Assembly (NCBI GenBank): GCA_965223835.1
Contig: CBDCXQ010000001.1
Span: forward strand, 682,001 to 746,000
Length of the DNA stretch: 64,000 bases
From: CAVYXZ01 sp965223835
Lineage (GTDB): Bacteria; Chloroflexota; Anaerolineae; Aggregatilineales; Phototrophicaceae
Reading direction: 5' to 3'
Shown here: positions 42,763 to 52,058 of the stretch, one piece after another
Position numbering within the stretch: position 1 is the stretch's first letter
Layout of the letters: the number at the start of each line of letters is the position of its first letter
Translations under genes and position numbers: made by a program
The notes under the pieces: model-generated
The model's database searches: none
Told to the model about the DNA's origin: nothing
What the model saw: the letters and a program-made list of their open reading frames with translations, nothing else

Positions 42763-45168
42763 TCAATTCCGCAGCGGCTTGTTGGTTTGCAGCATGTGCG
42801 TGATGCGCTCGACGGTTTTGGGTTCGCGCAGCAGTTCCATGAACAGCTTGCGTTCCAGCGCTTCGATCACATTTTCATCAACCCATTGGGGTTCATCTAA
42901 TGCGCCGCCAGTCAGGACATAAGCCAGTTTGCGGGCGATCACTGCGTCATACTCGGTTGCGATGCCCTGTTCGACAAAGCCATCAATGCCGATCAGCAAC
43001 GCGGCATAGGCATCACGCCCGGCAGCGTAGATTTTCTCCGGTTGGGGCGGGGTATAGCCGTCGGCCAGATACAGTGCTGTGCGTTTGGCCTCCCACAGCA
43101 GATGATCGCGGTTCATGACAATGCGGTCACACGGCCCCAGAATGCCGATGTCACGGGCCATCTTCGCCCCCTGTTCACTGACCTGCGCAGTGGCGATCTG
43201 CTGGAACACTTTTTGCAGATGCGGTAGCGCATCAGCATTTTTGTGGGAGCGCATGACCGGATTAACCACCCGCCGCAGCATTTCCTTACAGCCGCCGCCC
43301 GCCGGAATCAGCCCGACGCCGAATTCCACCAGCCCGGCATACAGTTCGATGTGCGCGACGATGGCATTGCCACCAAACATAATTTCCGTGCCGCCGCCCA
43401 GCGCCAATTGAAACGGTGCGGCGACCACCGGCTTCGGGGCATAGCGGAACGCATTCGCGAGTCCCTGTAAGCCATCAATTCCGGCTTCCAGTTGGTCGAG
43501 TTGATCGCTCTGCACCGCCATCACCGCTAGAAACAGGTTGAACCCGACGCTGAAGCGCTCCCCATCGTTGCCGATCACCAGCGCGTCGAATTGATCGTTG
43601 TGCAGCATCGCAACTGCCTGCTGGCCCAGCCGCAGCACATCGTCGTCAATGGTGTTCTGTTTACCATGAAACTCAAACAGGGCCACGCCGTCACCCATAT
43701 CCAGAATACTGGCTCCACTGTTGCGGGCGACTTCTTGACCAGCAGCCCGTAATCCCGCGACCGTGATGATACGTGGATCTGGTTCCAGCGGTAGGTAGTT
43801 TTGATCGGTGGGGCTATAGTAGCCGGTGATTTGCCCGCCGGAATTGCGTTCGTAAAAGGTTGAGTGACCCGCCGCCAGCATCTCTTTAACCCAGTCGGCG
43901 ACCGGATAACCGGCTTCTTCAAATTGCGGCACCGTCGCGGCCACGCCAATCGCATCCCAAATTTCGAAGGGTCCCAGCTTATGGCTGAAGCCCCACTTCT
44001 GCGCGTTATCCACATTGACAATCGTGTCCGTAATTTCTGGTACGCGCTGTGAGGCATAGGCCAGGTAAAAGGCATGATGATGCCACAGATATTGACCGGC
44101 GCGGTCGTCCGAATTGATGAGCAGTTTAATCCGTTCGCCTAGGTCCTCGACTTTACGATGCGCCCCTACGCTATCGAAACGCGGTTTGGTTGGTGGTTCG
44201 TATTCCAGTGTTTCCAGATTGAGCGCCCACAATTCGCGGGAACCATCGTCTAAGCGGCGCATCTGGTAAAAGCCGCCATCAGTCTTGCGGCCCAGCAGGT
44301 TGTTGTCCAGCATGTGCTGGCTCAGCGCGTTGGATTTCGGATGATTGAGCACTTCACGCGCTGGATCATCCGGGATGGCATCATACAGGTTGCGGGCGAC
44401 ATGCACCGCGACATCGAAACCGACCAGATCGTTGAGGTTAAACACGGCGGTTTTGGGTCGGCCAATCAGCGGTCCGGTAATGGCATCGACCTCTTCAATC
44501 GTATAGCCATGATCGAGCGCGTAATTCATGGCCTGCATCCCGATCATCGACATGAAGCGGTTGCCGATGAAATTGGGCGTATCTTTGCACAGCACCACGC
44601 CTTTGCCGAGCGTTCGCGTGGCGAATTCCTGCATGAAGGCCACGACTGCACCGTCCGTGTTGTGATGGGGAATCACTTCTAAGAGGTGCAGATAGCGCGG
44701 CGGATTAAAAAAGTGGGTGCCCAGGAAGCGCCGCGTGAAATCATCGGACAAACCCTCCGCGATCTGATGCAGGGGCAGGCCAGAGGTGTTGGTCGAGACG
44801 ATAGTGTCGGGTCCAGTGTGCTGCGCCAACTTTGCCATCAACGCCTGTTTGATGTCCAGTTTTTCGATGACGACCTCAATTACCCAATCAACATCGGCAA
44901 CTTTTTCCAGATCATCTTCGGTATTGCCGACTGTAATGAGGTTCAGATCGTCCGGGTGAAACAACTGTGCCGGGCGTGCTTTTTGCATCCGTTCCAGGCC
45001 AGCCAGCACCACCGCATTACGCTGTTTGAAGGGATCGCCATGGGCTGTGCCTTGCGACGGAATATCCAGCAACAGCGTTTCGATTCCCACCCCGGCTAGC
45101 AACGCCGCGATGCCACCGCCCATCGTGCCAGAGCCAATCACCGCTGCTTTACGAATGTGGTAGCTCAT
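42763..45168 (-). CDS. fadN: 3-hydroxyacyl-CoA dehydrogenase / enoyl-CoA hydratase fusion (FadN type)
   Basis: An 801-residue beta-oxidation enzyme. The N-terminal half is the NAD-dependent dehydrogenase (AAVIGSGTMGGGIAALLAGVG; FLGTHFFNPPRYLHLLEVIP; GNRFMSMIGMQAMNYALDHG). The C-terminal part, about residues 480-700, is the crotonase-fold hydratase (VVAAPFQLALGGGTEIMFGGNAIVAH; VGLIPAGGGCKEML). This order, dehydrogenase first, is that of Bacillus FadN, not E. coli FadB. The first SDR gene ends 75 bases upstream. With the thiolase it forms a complete module except for the acyl-CoA dehydrogenase, which is not here. Confidence 0.93.
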   Translation of the reverse strand: MSYHIRKAAVIGSGTMGGGIAALLAGVGIETLLLDIPSQGTAHGDPFKQRNAVVLAGLERMQKARPAQLFHPDDLNLITVGNTEDDLEKVADVDWVIEVVIEKLDIKQALMAKLAQHTGPDTIVSTNTSGLPLHQIAEGLSDDFTRRFLGTHFFNPPRYLHLLEVIPHHNTDGAVVAFMQEFATRTLGKGVVLCKDTPNFIGNRFMSMIGMQAMNYALDHGYTIEEVDAITGPLIGRPKTAVFNLNDLVGFDVAVHVARNLYDAIPDDPAREVLNHPKSNALSQHMLDNNLLGRKTDGGFYQMRRLDDGSRELWALNLETLEYEPPTKPRFDSVGAHRKVEDLGERIKLLINSDDRAGQYLWHHHAFYLAYASQRVPEITDTIVNVDNAQKWGFSHKLGPFEIWDAIGVAATVPQFEEAGYPVADWVKEMLAAGHSTFYERNSGGQITGYYSPTDQNYLPLEPDPRIITVAGLRAAGQEVARNSGASILDMGDGVALFEFHGKQNTIDDDVLRLGQQAVAMLHNDQFDALVIGNDGERFSVGFNLFLAVMAVQSDQLDQLEAGIDGLQGLANAFRYAPKPVVAAPFQLALGGGTEIMFGGNAIVAHIELYAGLVEFGVGLIPAGGGCKEMLRRVVNPVMRSHKNADALPHLQKVFQQIATAQVSEQGAKMARDIGILGPCDRIVMNRDHLLWEAKRTALYLADGYTPPQPEKIYAAGRDAYAALLIGIDGFVEQGIATEYDAVIARKLAYVLTGGALDEPQWVDENVIEALERKLFMELLREPKTVERITHMLQTNKPLRN

Positions 45169-45242
45169 GAATTTTGCTGCCTTTCACTACACATAACTAT
45201 TTTCATTTTCTAAAAGCTAACCGGCTAATGGCTGACAGTTTA

Positions 45243-45947
45243 TTACCAGGGCATTCGCTCACCATCCCAACGGAAGAAGGCGCTGTTATCGGCAGATGTC
45301 AGGCTGTCAATCACGCGGATAACACCCTGCGCTGATTCTGGGACAGTTAAGTCTGCCGTCGGGCCACCCATGTCCGTTTGAACCCAGCCGGGATGAATCA
45401 TGGTCGTGATAATGTCATCCGCTTTGAGTTCTGCCGCTACGCAGCGCGTCAGCATGTTCAACGCGGCTTTGCTGGCGGGATAAGTATAGTTACAGCCACC
45501 ATCTTTCAGTGTAAGCGAACCGGCATCCGACGAAATCATGACTAACCTTGCTGCATTGCCGCGTCGCAGCAAATCGGCATAAGCCTGCGTCACCATAATT
45601 GGTGCCACTGCGTTGACGTGCCAGTTCTCCAGCATCGCTGCACCATCAAGTTTACCAAAGGTCGTGGCCCTGTCATCACGAGGAAAAACACCGGCGTTGT
45701 TAATCAAGATGTCGATGCCATCGGCTTCAATAGCCTGGACAGATGCGTTAATCGACGCGGTATCGGTCACATCCAGTTGAATAAGCTGCACCCGCCCGCG
45801 CTGCTGTGCCGCGAGTTGTTGCAGGGCCGAAGCCGAATCGGGATTGCGGCAGGTTGCGAAAATATGGGTGTCATCACGTTCAAGATATTGTCGCGCCAGT
45901 TCCAGGCCGATGCCACGATTTGACCCGGTGATGAGAATCCGCTGCAT
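45243..45947 (-). CDS. short-chain dehydrogenase/reductase (tandem copy 1)
   Basis: A 234-residue classical SDR. The nucleotide motif is ITGSNRGIGLELARQY (TGxxxGIG), the NAG motif ILINNAGVF, a Ser in MISSDAGS and the catalytic YxxxK in YPASKAALN. Short length and the ending FFRWDGERMPW match the two neighbouring paralogues and the CsgA/C-factor-like SDR subgroup. It begins 13 bases after copy 2. The substrate is unknown. The neighbouring beta-oxidation genes suggest, but do not show, a lipid or ketone substrate. Confidence 0.9.
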   Translation of the reverse strand: MQRILITGSNRGIGLELARQYLERDDTHIFATCRNPDSASALQQLAAQQRGRVQLIQLDVTDTASINASVQAIEADGIDILINNAGVFPRDDRATTFGKLDGAAMLENWHVNAVAPIMVTQAYADLLRRGNAARLVMISSDAGSLTLKDGGCNYTYPASKAALNMLTRCVAAELKADDIITTMIHPGWVQTDMGGPTADLTVPESAQGVIRVIDSLTSADNSAFFRWDGERMPW

Positions 45948-45960
45948 GGTTTACCTTTCG

Positions 45961-46686
45961 TTACCAGGGGACGATGGTGCCGTCCCAATTGTAAAATTTC
46001 CCCGTGTCGGCCAGCGTCAAATTATCAATCACCTGCATGACGCCCGGCAACGTGTCGGCAGGTTTCAGGGGTGCGTTGGGGCCGCCCATGTCAGTTTGGA
46101 TAAAGCCGGGATGAATAGCGATTACACTCACAGTCGCACCGCGCAAATCACCTGCTAAACAGCGTGTCAGCATGTTGAGGGTGGCTTTGCTAGCGCCATA
46201 CGTCAAATTACCACTACTATCCCGCTGAGTGATCGAACCGGCATCTGACGAGAGGTTAATCACGCGTGCCTCGGCTGCTTGACGGAGTAAATCGGCATAG
46301 GCTTGCGTAATCATGACCGGCGCAGCGCTATTGATCTCCAGCATAGCGAGCATCGCTTCCGCTTCTAACACGCCAAATTGACTCACACGAGGGTCAGCGC
46401 CCCCGACGAAACCAGCAAAGGTCCCGGCGTTGTTGATGAGCAGGTCCAGATGATCGGTGTAACTCCTGACGGTTGCTACGGATTGGGCAATTGCTGTCGG
46501 GTCAGTGACATCCAGCGATATGATCCGCAAGCGATCAGCGTATTGCGCACCCAGTTTGTTTAAATCATTCGCCGCCGCCGGGTTACGGCAAGTCGCGAAG
46601 ACTGCTGTAGCGTCGCGGGCGAGATAACGGCGCGTGAGTTCCAGCCCGATGCCACGATTAGCGCCTGTAATCAAGATCGTTTGCAT
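45961..46686 (-). CDS. short-chain dehydrogenase/reductase (tandem copy 2)
   Basis: A 241-residue SDR, paralogous to the genes on both sides. TGANRGIGLELTRRYLARD, LLINNAGTFAGF, NLSSDAGSITQ and YGASKATLN give the full active site. The loop after the NAG motif is longer than in copies 1 and 3 (FVGGADPRVSQFG), where substrate contacts are likely. It ends with KFYNWDGTIVPW. It starts nine bases after copy 3. No promoter is seen between the copies. Confidence 0.9.
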   Translation of the reverse strand: MQTILITGANRGIGLELTRRYLARDATAVFATCRNPAAANDLNKLGAQYADRLRIISLDVTDPTAIAQSVATVRSYTDHLDLLINNAGTFAGFVGGADPRVSQFGVLEAEAMLAMLEINSAAPVMITQAYADLLRQAAEARVINLSSDAGSITQRDSSGNLTYGASKATLNMLTRCLAGDLRGATVSVIAIHPGFIQTDMGGPNAPLKPADTLPGVMQVIDNLTLADTGKFYNWDGTIVPW

Positions 46687-46695
46687 GACGGACCT

Positions 46696-47406
46696 TTACC
46701 AGGGCAGGGTCGCCCCATCCCATTGTAAAAAGGTGTTGTTGTCTGCCGCCGTCAGGTTATCGACCACTTTCAAAATGCCCAGTGCCGATTCGGCTGGCTG
46801 CAAGTTAGCATTAGGACCGCCCATATCGGTGATAACCCAACCTGGATTGAGCATAATGGTGATGACCCCATCATCGCTCAACGAATTTGCGAGGGAGCGG
46901 CTGAACATATTGAGCGCGGCCTTACTGGCCTGGTAGGTAAAGCCCCGACTGTTGGCCTGTCGCTCCAACGACCCGGCCCCGGATGAGACATTAATCAGGC
47001 GTGGATTATTGCCGTTTCGCAACAGATCGGCATAGGCCTGGGCGACCATGATCGGCGCAACCGCATTCACATTGAGGACGTGTAACATCGCCTCGGCATC
47101 GAGTTTGCCGAATGTCTGCTCACGTTCCGTTTCGGGGTTGATCGCCGCGTTGTTGATGAGAATATCGAGACCATCCGTTTGCGCTTTGACGGCTGCGACT
47201 GATGCTGCAATTGAGTCTGCGCTCGTGACTTCCAGCGCGATAATCTGCAAGCGATCAGCGTACTGCGCAGCCAGTTTTTGGAGTTCAGCCGCCGCGTCCG
47301 GTGTGCGACAGGTTGCAAAGACGTGCGTATTGTCACGCTTGAGATATTGTCTGACTAATTCGAGTCCAATGCCGCGATTGGAGCCGGTGATGAGAATACG
47401 TTCCAT
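46696..47406 (-). CDS. short-chain dehydrogenase/reductase (tandem copy 3)
   Basis: A 236-residue SDR and the first of the three in transcription order. The motifs are ITGSNRGIGLELVRQYLKRD, ILINNAAINPETE (NAA in place of NAG), NVSSGAGSLE and YQASKAALN. It ends TFLQWDGATLPW. The ATG at 47406 follows AAAGGAAA. The DinB-like gene lies 48 bases upstream, so the run APH - DinB-like - SDR3 - SDR2 - SDR1 may be one transcript. Confidence 0.9.
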   Translation of the reverse strand: MERILITGSNRGIGLELVRQYLKRDNTHVFATCRTPDAAAELQKLAAQYADRLQIIALEVTSADSIAASVAAVKAQTDGLDILINNAAINPETEREQTFGKLDAEAMLHVLNVNAVAPIMVAQAYADLLRNGNNPRLINVSSGAGSLERQANSRGFTYQASKAALNMFSRSLANSLSDDGVITIMLNPGWVITDMGGPNANLQPAESALGILKVVDNLTAADNNTFLQWDGATLPW

Positions 47407-47454
47407 TATTTTGATTTCCTTTAAATTGAGTTGTTACCAGTGAATTCGCTGATT

Positions 47455-47982
47455 CTATTTACCCTGCCTCGCTGCCTGACGCAACATTTCCATTTCGTCG
47501 CGGTGTCCGGCCTCATGCTGCATCAGGTGATGCAAGACCCATTCCGGCGTAACATCATACTTTTCTAATTCACGCGGACGACGATAGTCTACCAGCGACA
47601 TGTCTTTATATGTCTCCAGCAGCAAGCCGCGCACGAAATCCAACAGGTCCCAGTGTGTGTCCAGGCTGACACCACTCACATGTGCCAGTTTGCCAGCGTT
47701 ATCGCGCATCTCAATTTGAAATCGTTTCCAGATGCCTTCCGGTAGTTTGCCTTCTGTCACTTCGGTCCACAGCCAGTCGATCTCTACCGCCGCCACATGA
47801 TACAGCAGGGAGCCGATACTGTGTCCATTGAATCCGCCTGCAAAGTCCACCGCCGCCGGGTCTAAATCCTTGAGCGACTCGCGGGTACGCTGGCGACAGT
47901 CCTCGACCAGACTCAACATCAGGCCAATTTCGGGTTCACAGCCGACAACCGGTTGAATGATATGCTGGCGTTTGTCTGACAT
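47455..47982 (-). CDS. DinB/DUF664-like metal-binding four-helix protein
   Basis: A 175-residue helical protein of the DinB/YfiT-like group. The metal-binding histidines are expected in LLYHVAAVEIDWLW and in VLHHLMQHEAGHRDEMEML, an arrangement seen in thiol-transferase and damage-induced members of this superfamily. The function of most members is unknown. The ATG at 47982 shares a base with the stop of the phosphotransferase gene upstream (TAATG). A more distant member lies at 52059. Confidence 0.85.
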   Translation of the reverse strand: MSDKRQHIIQPVVGCEPEIGLMLSLVEDCRQRTRESLKDLDPAAVDFAGGFNGHSIGSLLYHVAAVEIDWLWTEVTEGKLPEGIWKRFQIEMRDNAGKLAHVSGVSLDTHWDLLDFVRGLLLETYKDMSLVDYRRPRELEKYDVTPEWVLHHLMQHEAGHRDEMEMLRQAARQGK

Positions 47983-48923
47983 TATTTATCCTTTTCCAAT
48001 GCGATCAGGGCTTGCAGGAGTTCGTCACGCGACTGAACCAGATTGTCGCTTGCTTCAGGCTCAGCCGCGTACATATCCACACTGTCGAGGTGAAACAACA
48101 GCTTGTACAACCATACGCCCACATCATGATTTTCAGCTAAGGGCCGCACGCTCGTGTACCCAGCGTAGATGTGAGCCGCGCTGCCGGGGCAATCATCGTC
48201 CCACTGTTCATCAAGTTTAAAATCCCAGGTCGGATCACCGGCAATCGACCACTCGAAATCAATGATACCGGTGATGTCGCCGTCTTGATGGAGTACGTTC
48301 TCGAACTGGTAATCACTATGCACCAACCGTCCACCACCCACAAAATTGAAGGTTGGTCGCAGGCGATCAATGACAGCCTGCATCCGGTTATAAACGGTGG
48401 CTTCAATGACCCCGCTCTTGACTAATCCCGGTGCATAGCGATTAAAAAAAACTTCAACATGATCGTACCAGTGCGGCCAGGGTGACGTGTCGAGGCGACT
48501 CAATTTGCCGAATCCATCGAACCGAATTTCATGAAGCAGCGCCAGATAACGCCCGGCATCGAAGCCGAGTTTCGCTTGCTGTTCATGGCTGAAACGGGTC
48601 CAATCGTCAATCAGGAGCCTACCGGGTAGTTTAGAGAGGATGATGTAGTGATACGGCACCAGCGTTTTTGCTGTATCCAGCACGATCACATCAGGGGCTG
48701 GAATGTTGGCGGCGTGCATCCGTTCATAGGCCAGTGCTTCGCCCAAATAGCGACACGGTCCCGGCAAATCCAGCCGGTCAAACCGAATCACGTAAGTGTC
48801 ATTAACGACCGTCGCCAGATTATTCATGCCGCGCTGCGCCGGATGAAAAGACTTGACCACGCCGAGACCCTGTGCCTGCCAGACTGTTTGCAGTATATCG
48901 GAATTGAGAAATTCATTCATCAT
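47982..48923 (-). CDS. aminoglycoside phosphotransferase (APH)-family kinase
   Basis: A 313-residue protein-kinase-like phosphotransferase. The catalytic loop is LVHSDYQFENVLHQDG with Asp and Asn in place, and the magnesium Asp is in GIIDFEWSIAGDP. The nucleotide-binding lobe is shorter (FHPAQRGMNNLATVVNDTYVIRFDR). Many such proteins phosphorylate small alcohols, sugars or antibiotics; nothing here indicates drug resistance. Two ATGs at 48923 and 48920 are both possible. It leads the DinB-like and SDR genes. Confidence 0.88.
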   Translation of the reverse strand: MMNEFLNSDILQTVWQAQGLGVVKSFHPAQRGMNNLATVVNDTYVIRFDRLDLPGPCRYLGEALAYERMHAANIPAPDVIVLDTAKTLVPYHYIILSKLPGRLLIDDWTRFSHEQQAKLGFDAGRYLALLHEIRFDGFGKLSRLDTSPWPHWYDHVEVFFNRYAPGLVKSGVIEATVYNRMQAVIDRLRPTFNFVGGGRLVHSDYQFENVLHQDGDITGIIDFEWSIAGDPTWDFKLDEQWDDDCPGSAAHIYAGYTSVRPLAENHDVGVWLYKLLFHLDSVDMYAAEPEASDNLVQSRDELLQALIALEKDK

Positions 48924-48943
48924 TTTCTCGTGTGCTTACAATT

Positions 48944-49177
48944 TCAACCAGGGAAAATCTTTGGGACAATAAAGACAAGTAATATCAAAATGGCAAGTAA
49001 AAAAGAGCCAAATCCTTGTATGATCTTCCGCATTTCCCATTCATTGGTGCGCTCCGGTTTGAGACCCGACCATCGCGATTCTCTTTCGTGCCAGTCCCAG
49101 AGCCAATCTATTTTGAAGAGACACATGTAACTGTAGACCAACAATCCAATGAAACCTATGAATCCTATCACTTCCAA
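48944..49177 (-). CDS. small membrane protein of unknown function
   Basis: A 77-residue protein with two hydrophobic helices (VIGFIGFIGLLVYSYMCLF and FGSFLLAILILLVFIVPKIF) flanking a charged, Trp-rich loop (WLWDWHERESRWSGLKPE). This hairpin layout suggests a membrane protein with the loop on one side. The start could be TTG at 49177 or GTG at 49171; neither has a strong ribosome site. It lies 20 bases before the phosphotransferase gene on the same strand. Confidence 0.6.
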   Translation of the reverse strand: MEVIGFIGFIGLLVYSYMCLFKIDWLWDWHERESRWSGLKPERTNEWEMRKIIQGFGSFLLAILILLVFIVPKIFPG

Positions 49178-49282
49178 AGCACGTCTCTTTCTATCTATTC
49201 CGTAGAACGTCGTGAAGCTGAGTGCATTTGACAGTCAGGGTTCTAGCGGATAATTGAGATTATGCTGCCCTATTTGTAAAGC

Positions 49283-49906
49283 TTAGTTCCGCAACGAATG
49301 CAAAAATGTGTCTGCCATCTGGTCTGCGATCTGGTCGCCGGTCAAGCGTCCGCCGTCCCGATACCAGACGCTGACCCAATTATGGGCGCCGAGCATGGTT
49401 TTGGTGAAGAGATCGACATCCACGCGTTGGAAGTCGCCGCTGTTGATCCCTGCTTGAATCACGCGGCGGTACAGGCTCTCGAAGTAATCGCGGCGGGCAA
49501 AGAAGTTATCGCGTCGTTCGATTAGCTTACTGATTTTACCATTACTCGCATGGAGGTTGAGCAGAGACCGAATCTCGAAGACCATCGCTGCCCCCACCGC
49601 CGTATTGCTCGTGAGGCCACCGACATGCACCTGAATCAAACCGCGTAACTTATCGGCTGCTGATCGGTCGGACTCGATGATCGGTTCTGCTTGCTGAATC
49701 ACGCGGTTGAGTCCCGCTTCCAATACCGCCAGCAACAGGTCATCTTTGTTGTCGAAGTGATGGTAAAGACTCGCCGCTGTGAGGTTGACCTCGGCTGCGA
49801 TGTCTTTCATGGTGGTGGCGTCATAGCCGTTGCGATGCAGCACCGCCGCCGCTGCGACGAGGATAGCTTCCGGGTTGACTGATTGATCGGCAGGTTTGCG
49901 GGCCAA
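49283..49906 (-). CDS. TetR-family transcriptional regulator
   Basis: A 207-residue regulator. The helix-turn-helix is ILVAAAAVLHRNGYDATTMKDIAAEVNLTAASLYHHFDNKDDLLLAVLE. The C-terminal ligand domain resembles that of regulators answering to acyl-CoA or lipids (ADKLRGLIQVHV, MLGAHNWVSVWYRDGG, IADQMADTFLHSL). The only suitable start is TTG at 49906, because the next ATG lies inside the DNA-binding helix. A strong promoter stands just upstream. It probably controls the fatty-acid oxidation and SDR genes downstream; this is inference from position. Confidence 0.9.
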   Translation of the reverse strand: MARKPADQSVNPEAILVAAAAVLHRNGYDATTMKDIAAEVNLTAASLYHHFDNKDDLLLAVLEAGLNRVIQQAEPIIESDRSAADKLRGLIQVHVGGLTSNTAVGAAMVFEIRSLLNLHASNGKISKLIERRDNFFARRDYFESLYRRVIQAGINSGDFQRVDVDLFTKTMLGAHNWVSVWYRDGGRLTGDQIADQMADTFLHSLRN

Positions 49907-49945
49907 AAATTGACTGCCTTGAGCAATTAATTTAATGATGATTCG

Positions 49946-49973
49946 ATTATAACGGGCCGGTGAGGGGTGTCAA
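49946..49973 (-). promoter_or_regulatory. promoter of the TetR-family gene
   Basis: On the minus strand a perfect TTGACA (49973-49968), a 16-base spacer and a perfect TATAAT (49951-49946). The AT-rich stretch downstream to the start codon could hold an operator. Confidence 0.7.
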
Positions 49974-49993
49974 GCGAGGCCAGCTTTTAGCCA

Positions 49994-50374
49994 TCAGCGT
50001 AAGGCACTTTTCATTTCTGCCACATCGTCACGAGTGTTTTCGGTTTCAACTACGTAATCATCATGAAATCTCTTATCGACGTCCCGATAGACTGTATAGT
50101 CATATTGGTGCTGCGCCCGGTTGTGCAAAAAGGCTCGAACTTGCTGGAATCCAACGTGACTCAAGACCAGTGTGCCCCATAGGATGACTACTGCGAAACG
50201 TTCCATAAAAAATGGTACGAAGACCGTCAAGTCAACCCTCCTGTTGCCCGAATAATTGAGGGTGGCATAAATGCTCAGGCCAAGTAAAACCATGCAGATG
50301 ACATAGAGGATGAGATGCAGTTTAAGCAGCTTCTCACCTGGAACAGGGTGAGAATGTTTATGTTTAGGCATCAT
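49994..50374 (-). CDS. 2TM-domain membrane protein
   Basis: A 126-residue protein with two transmembrane helices (LHLILYVICMVLLGLSIYATL and FAVVILWGTLVLSHVGFQ) after a His-rich start (MMPKHKHSHPVPG). The order helix - loop - helix followed by RAFLHNRAQHQYD matches the bacterial 2TM domain family of unknown function, sometimes attached to histidine kinases. The start is at one of two ATGs, 50374 or 50371, close behind GGAG. It stands divergent from the SerB-like gene. Confidence 0.75.
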   Translation of the reverse strand: MMPKHKHSHPVPGEKLLKLHLILYVICMVLLGLSIYATLNYSGNRRVDLTVFVPFFMERFAVVILWGTLVLSHVGFQQVRAFLHNRAQHQYDYTVYRDVDKRFHDDYVVETENTRDDVAEMKSALR

Positions 50375-50530
50375 TTTCTCCAATCAATGTATTTGTGGAG
50401 TTTTACGAGAAACGTTCTTTGCGGTTGCATTTTAAGGCTGACGTCAGGAATATTGGATATTGTGTTCCTGGGTTCACAAACCCCTTCACAGACGCTACAA
50501 TTTTCCGGGATGCCAAGATGGAGGCATACG

Positions 50531-51373
50531 ATGACCCACACACCCTGGACCAGCTTCGACCTGATTTTTTTCGACTGTGACAGCACCCTCTCAACGATTG
50601 AGGGGATTGATGAGCTTGCCAAACTCAAGGGCAAGGAATGGCGCGTCGGCCTGCTGACCGATAAAGCGATGAACGGCGACCTCGACCTGGCTGAGGTGTA
50701 TGGTAAGCGCTTGCAAGCGATTCGCCCCACCCGCGGTCAATTGAAAGCGGTTGAAGAGCGTTACTGGCAGACGCTGGTCACTGATGTGCAGCCGGTGTTA
50801 GCCGCCTTGCGCTTCCTCGGTAAAGAAATCTTCATCATCAGCGGTGGCCTGGCGGAACCCGTGCGCGGTTTTGGGCAGCGCCTGGGGGTTGCTCCAGAAA
50901 ATATCCGCGCGGTGGAACTGGAATATAACGAACTGGCGGGGGATTGGTGGCGTTATTATGAACCCAGCACCCAGCATAAACATACCTACATGGATTATCG
51001 CGTGGGGCCGTTGACCGTTTCCAGCGGTAAACCCATGATGATTAACGAATTGGCCGGAGACAGACCGGGACGCCGTTTGATGGTTGGCGATGGCATGTCC
51101 GATCTCGTCACGCGCGAAGTGGTCGATTTATTCGTCGGTTTTGGCGGAGTCGTCGCCCGTGACAAAGTTCGTGATAATGCCGCTGCGTTTATTGAGAGCG
51201 CGTCAATTGCGCCCGTGTTGCCCTTGGCAGCCGGACCGGCGGGTTATCATCGTGTCCTGGGCACGGAACATCAAGCCGTGTTTGATCGCGGTATCGAACT
51301 GGCTCACGCCGGTGCCTTATCCCTCCAGAACGATGCCTTGCTGCAAGCCTTTGAGAGAGCCTTTGCCCTATGA
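50531..51373 (+). CDS. SerB-like HAD phosphatase
   Basis: A 280-residue HAD-superfamily phosphatase resembling phosphoserine phosphatase. Motif I is FFDCDSTLS with Asp15 (nucleophile) and Asp17, the C1 cap begins TIEGIDELA, motif II is IISGGLAEPV, motif III has Lys in SSGKP and motif IV is MVGDGMSDL. The D-x-D-S-T form is that of SerB. The C-terminal 60 residues are extra. The ATG at 50531 follows GGAGG. The next gene overlaps by four bases and serA is close by, which supports a role in serine synthesis. Confidence 0.85.
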   Translation: MTHTPWTSFDLIFFDCDSTLSTIEGIDELAKLKGKEWRVGLLTDKAMNGDLDLAEVYGKRLQAIRPTRGQLKAVEERYWQTLVTDVQPVLAALRFLGKEIFIISGGLAEPVRGFGQRLGVAPENIRAVELEYNELAGDWWRYYEPSTQHKHTYMDYRVGPLTVSSGKPMMINELAGDRPGRRLMVGDGMSDLVTREVVDLFVGFGGVVARDKVRDNAAAFIESASIAPVLPLAAGPAGYHRVLGTEHQAVFDRGIELAHAGALSLQNDALLQAFERAFAL

Positions 51374-52020
51374 TTGAAGCGGTCATTTTTGATATGGATG
51401 GTCTGCTGGTCGATTCCGAAACGGTGTGGCACATCGCTGAAACGGAACTGATCGAATCCCGCGGCCATCGTTACACCAACGACGTGCGCGAGCAAATTAT
51501 CGGCATGCGCATGGACGAGTTTATGGTCATCTTGCACGATCATTTTCAGCTTGAAGAAAGTGTGAGTGATCTGGTGGATGAACTCAACAGCGCCATGCTG
51601 CGACTGATTCCGGCCCATGTGAAACCACAGCCGGGCGCTCAGTCCGTCGTAGATTATGTTCAGGCGCGCGGTTGGCCCATCGCCATTGCGTCCAGTTCGC
51701 CCAGCTCGATTATTGATGCCACAGTGGCAGCCCAGGGGTGGGGCGATATTTTCACGGTGCGCTGTTCGGCTGACGATGAAGCCTCTGGCAAACCAGCCCC
51801 GGATGTTTACCTCACGGCAGCGAAAACTTTAGGTGTGAACCCCGCCGCTTGTCTCGCGCTGGAAGACAGTCCGAATGGTTCACGGGCTGCCATCGCCGCC
51901 GGGATGACCTGTTATGCCGTGCCCGATACCAGCCATAGCCCGAAAACGGCCTTCGCCGATATTACCCCGCATGTTTTTGACAGCTTGCATGATGTGGTAA
52001 ATAAAATGCGCAGCCTGTAA
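51370..52020 (+). CDS. HAD-superfamily phosphatase (beta-phosphoglucomutase-like)
   Basis: A 216-residue HAD subfamily IA enzyme. Motif I is VIFDMDGLLVDSE (D-x-D), motif II is IASSSPSSII, motif III has Lys in SGKPAPDVY and motif IV is CLALEDSPNGSRAA. This pattern is shared by beta-phosphoglucomutase and by 2-deoxyglucose-6-phosphate phosphatases; a C1 cap lies between motifs I and II. The substrate cannot be fixed. The start overlaps the SerB-like gene stop (ATGA), so they are co-translated. Confidence 0.9.
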   Translation: MIEAVIFDMDGLLVDSETVWHIAETELIESRGHRYTNDVREQIIGMRMDEFMVILHDHFQLEESVSDLVDELNSAMLRLIPAHVKPQPGAQSVVDYVQARGWPIAIASSSPSSIIDATVAAQGWGDIFTVRCSADDEASGKPAPDVYLTAAKTLGVNPAACLALEDSPNGSRAAIAAGMTCYAVPDTSHSPKTAFADITPHVFDSLHDVVNKMRSL

Positions 52021-52058
52021 TCTGAAATGCTGCGGCACTTGCATATGAAAGGTGAGAC

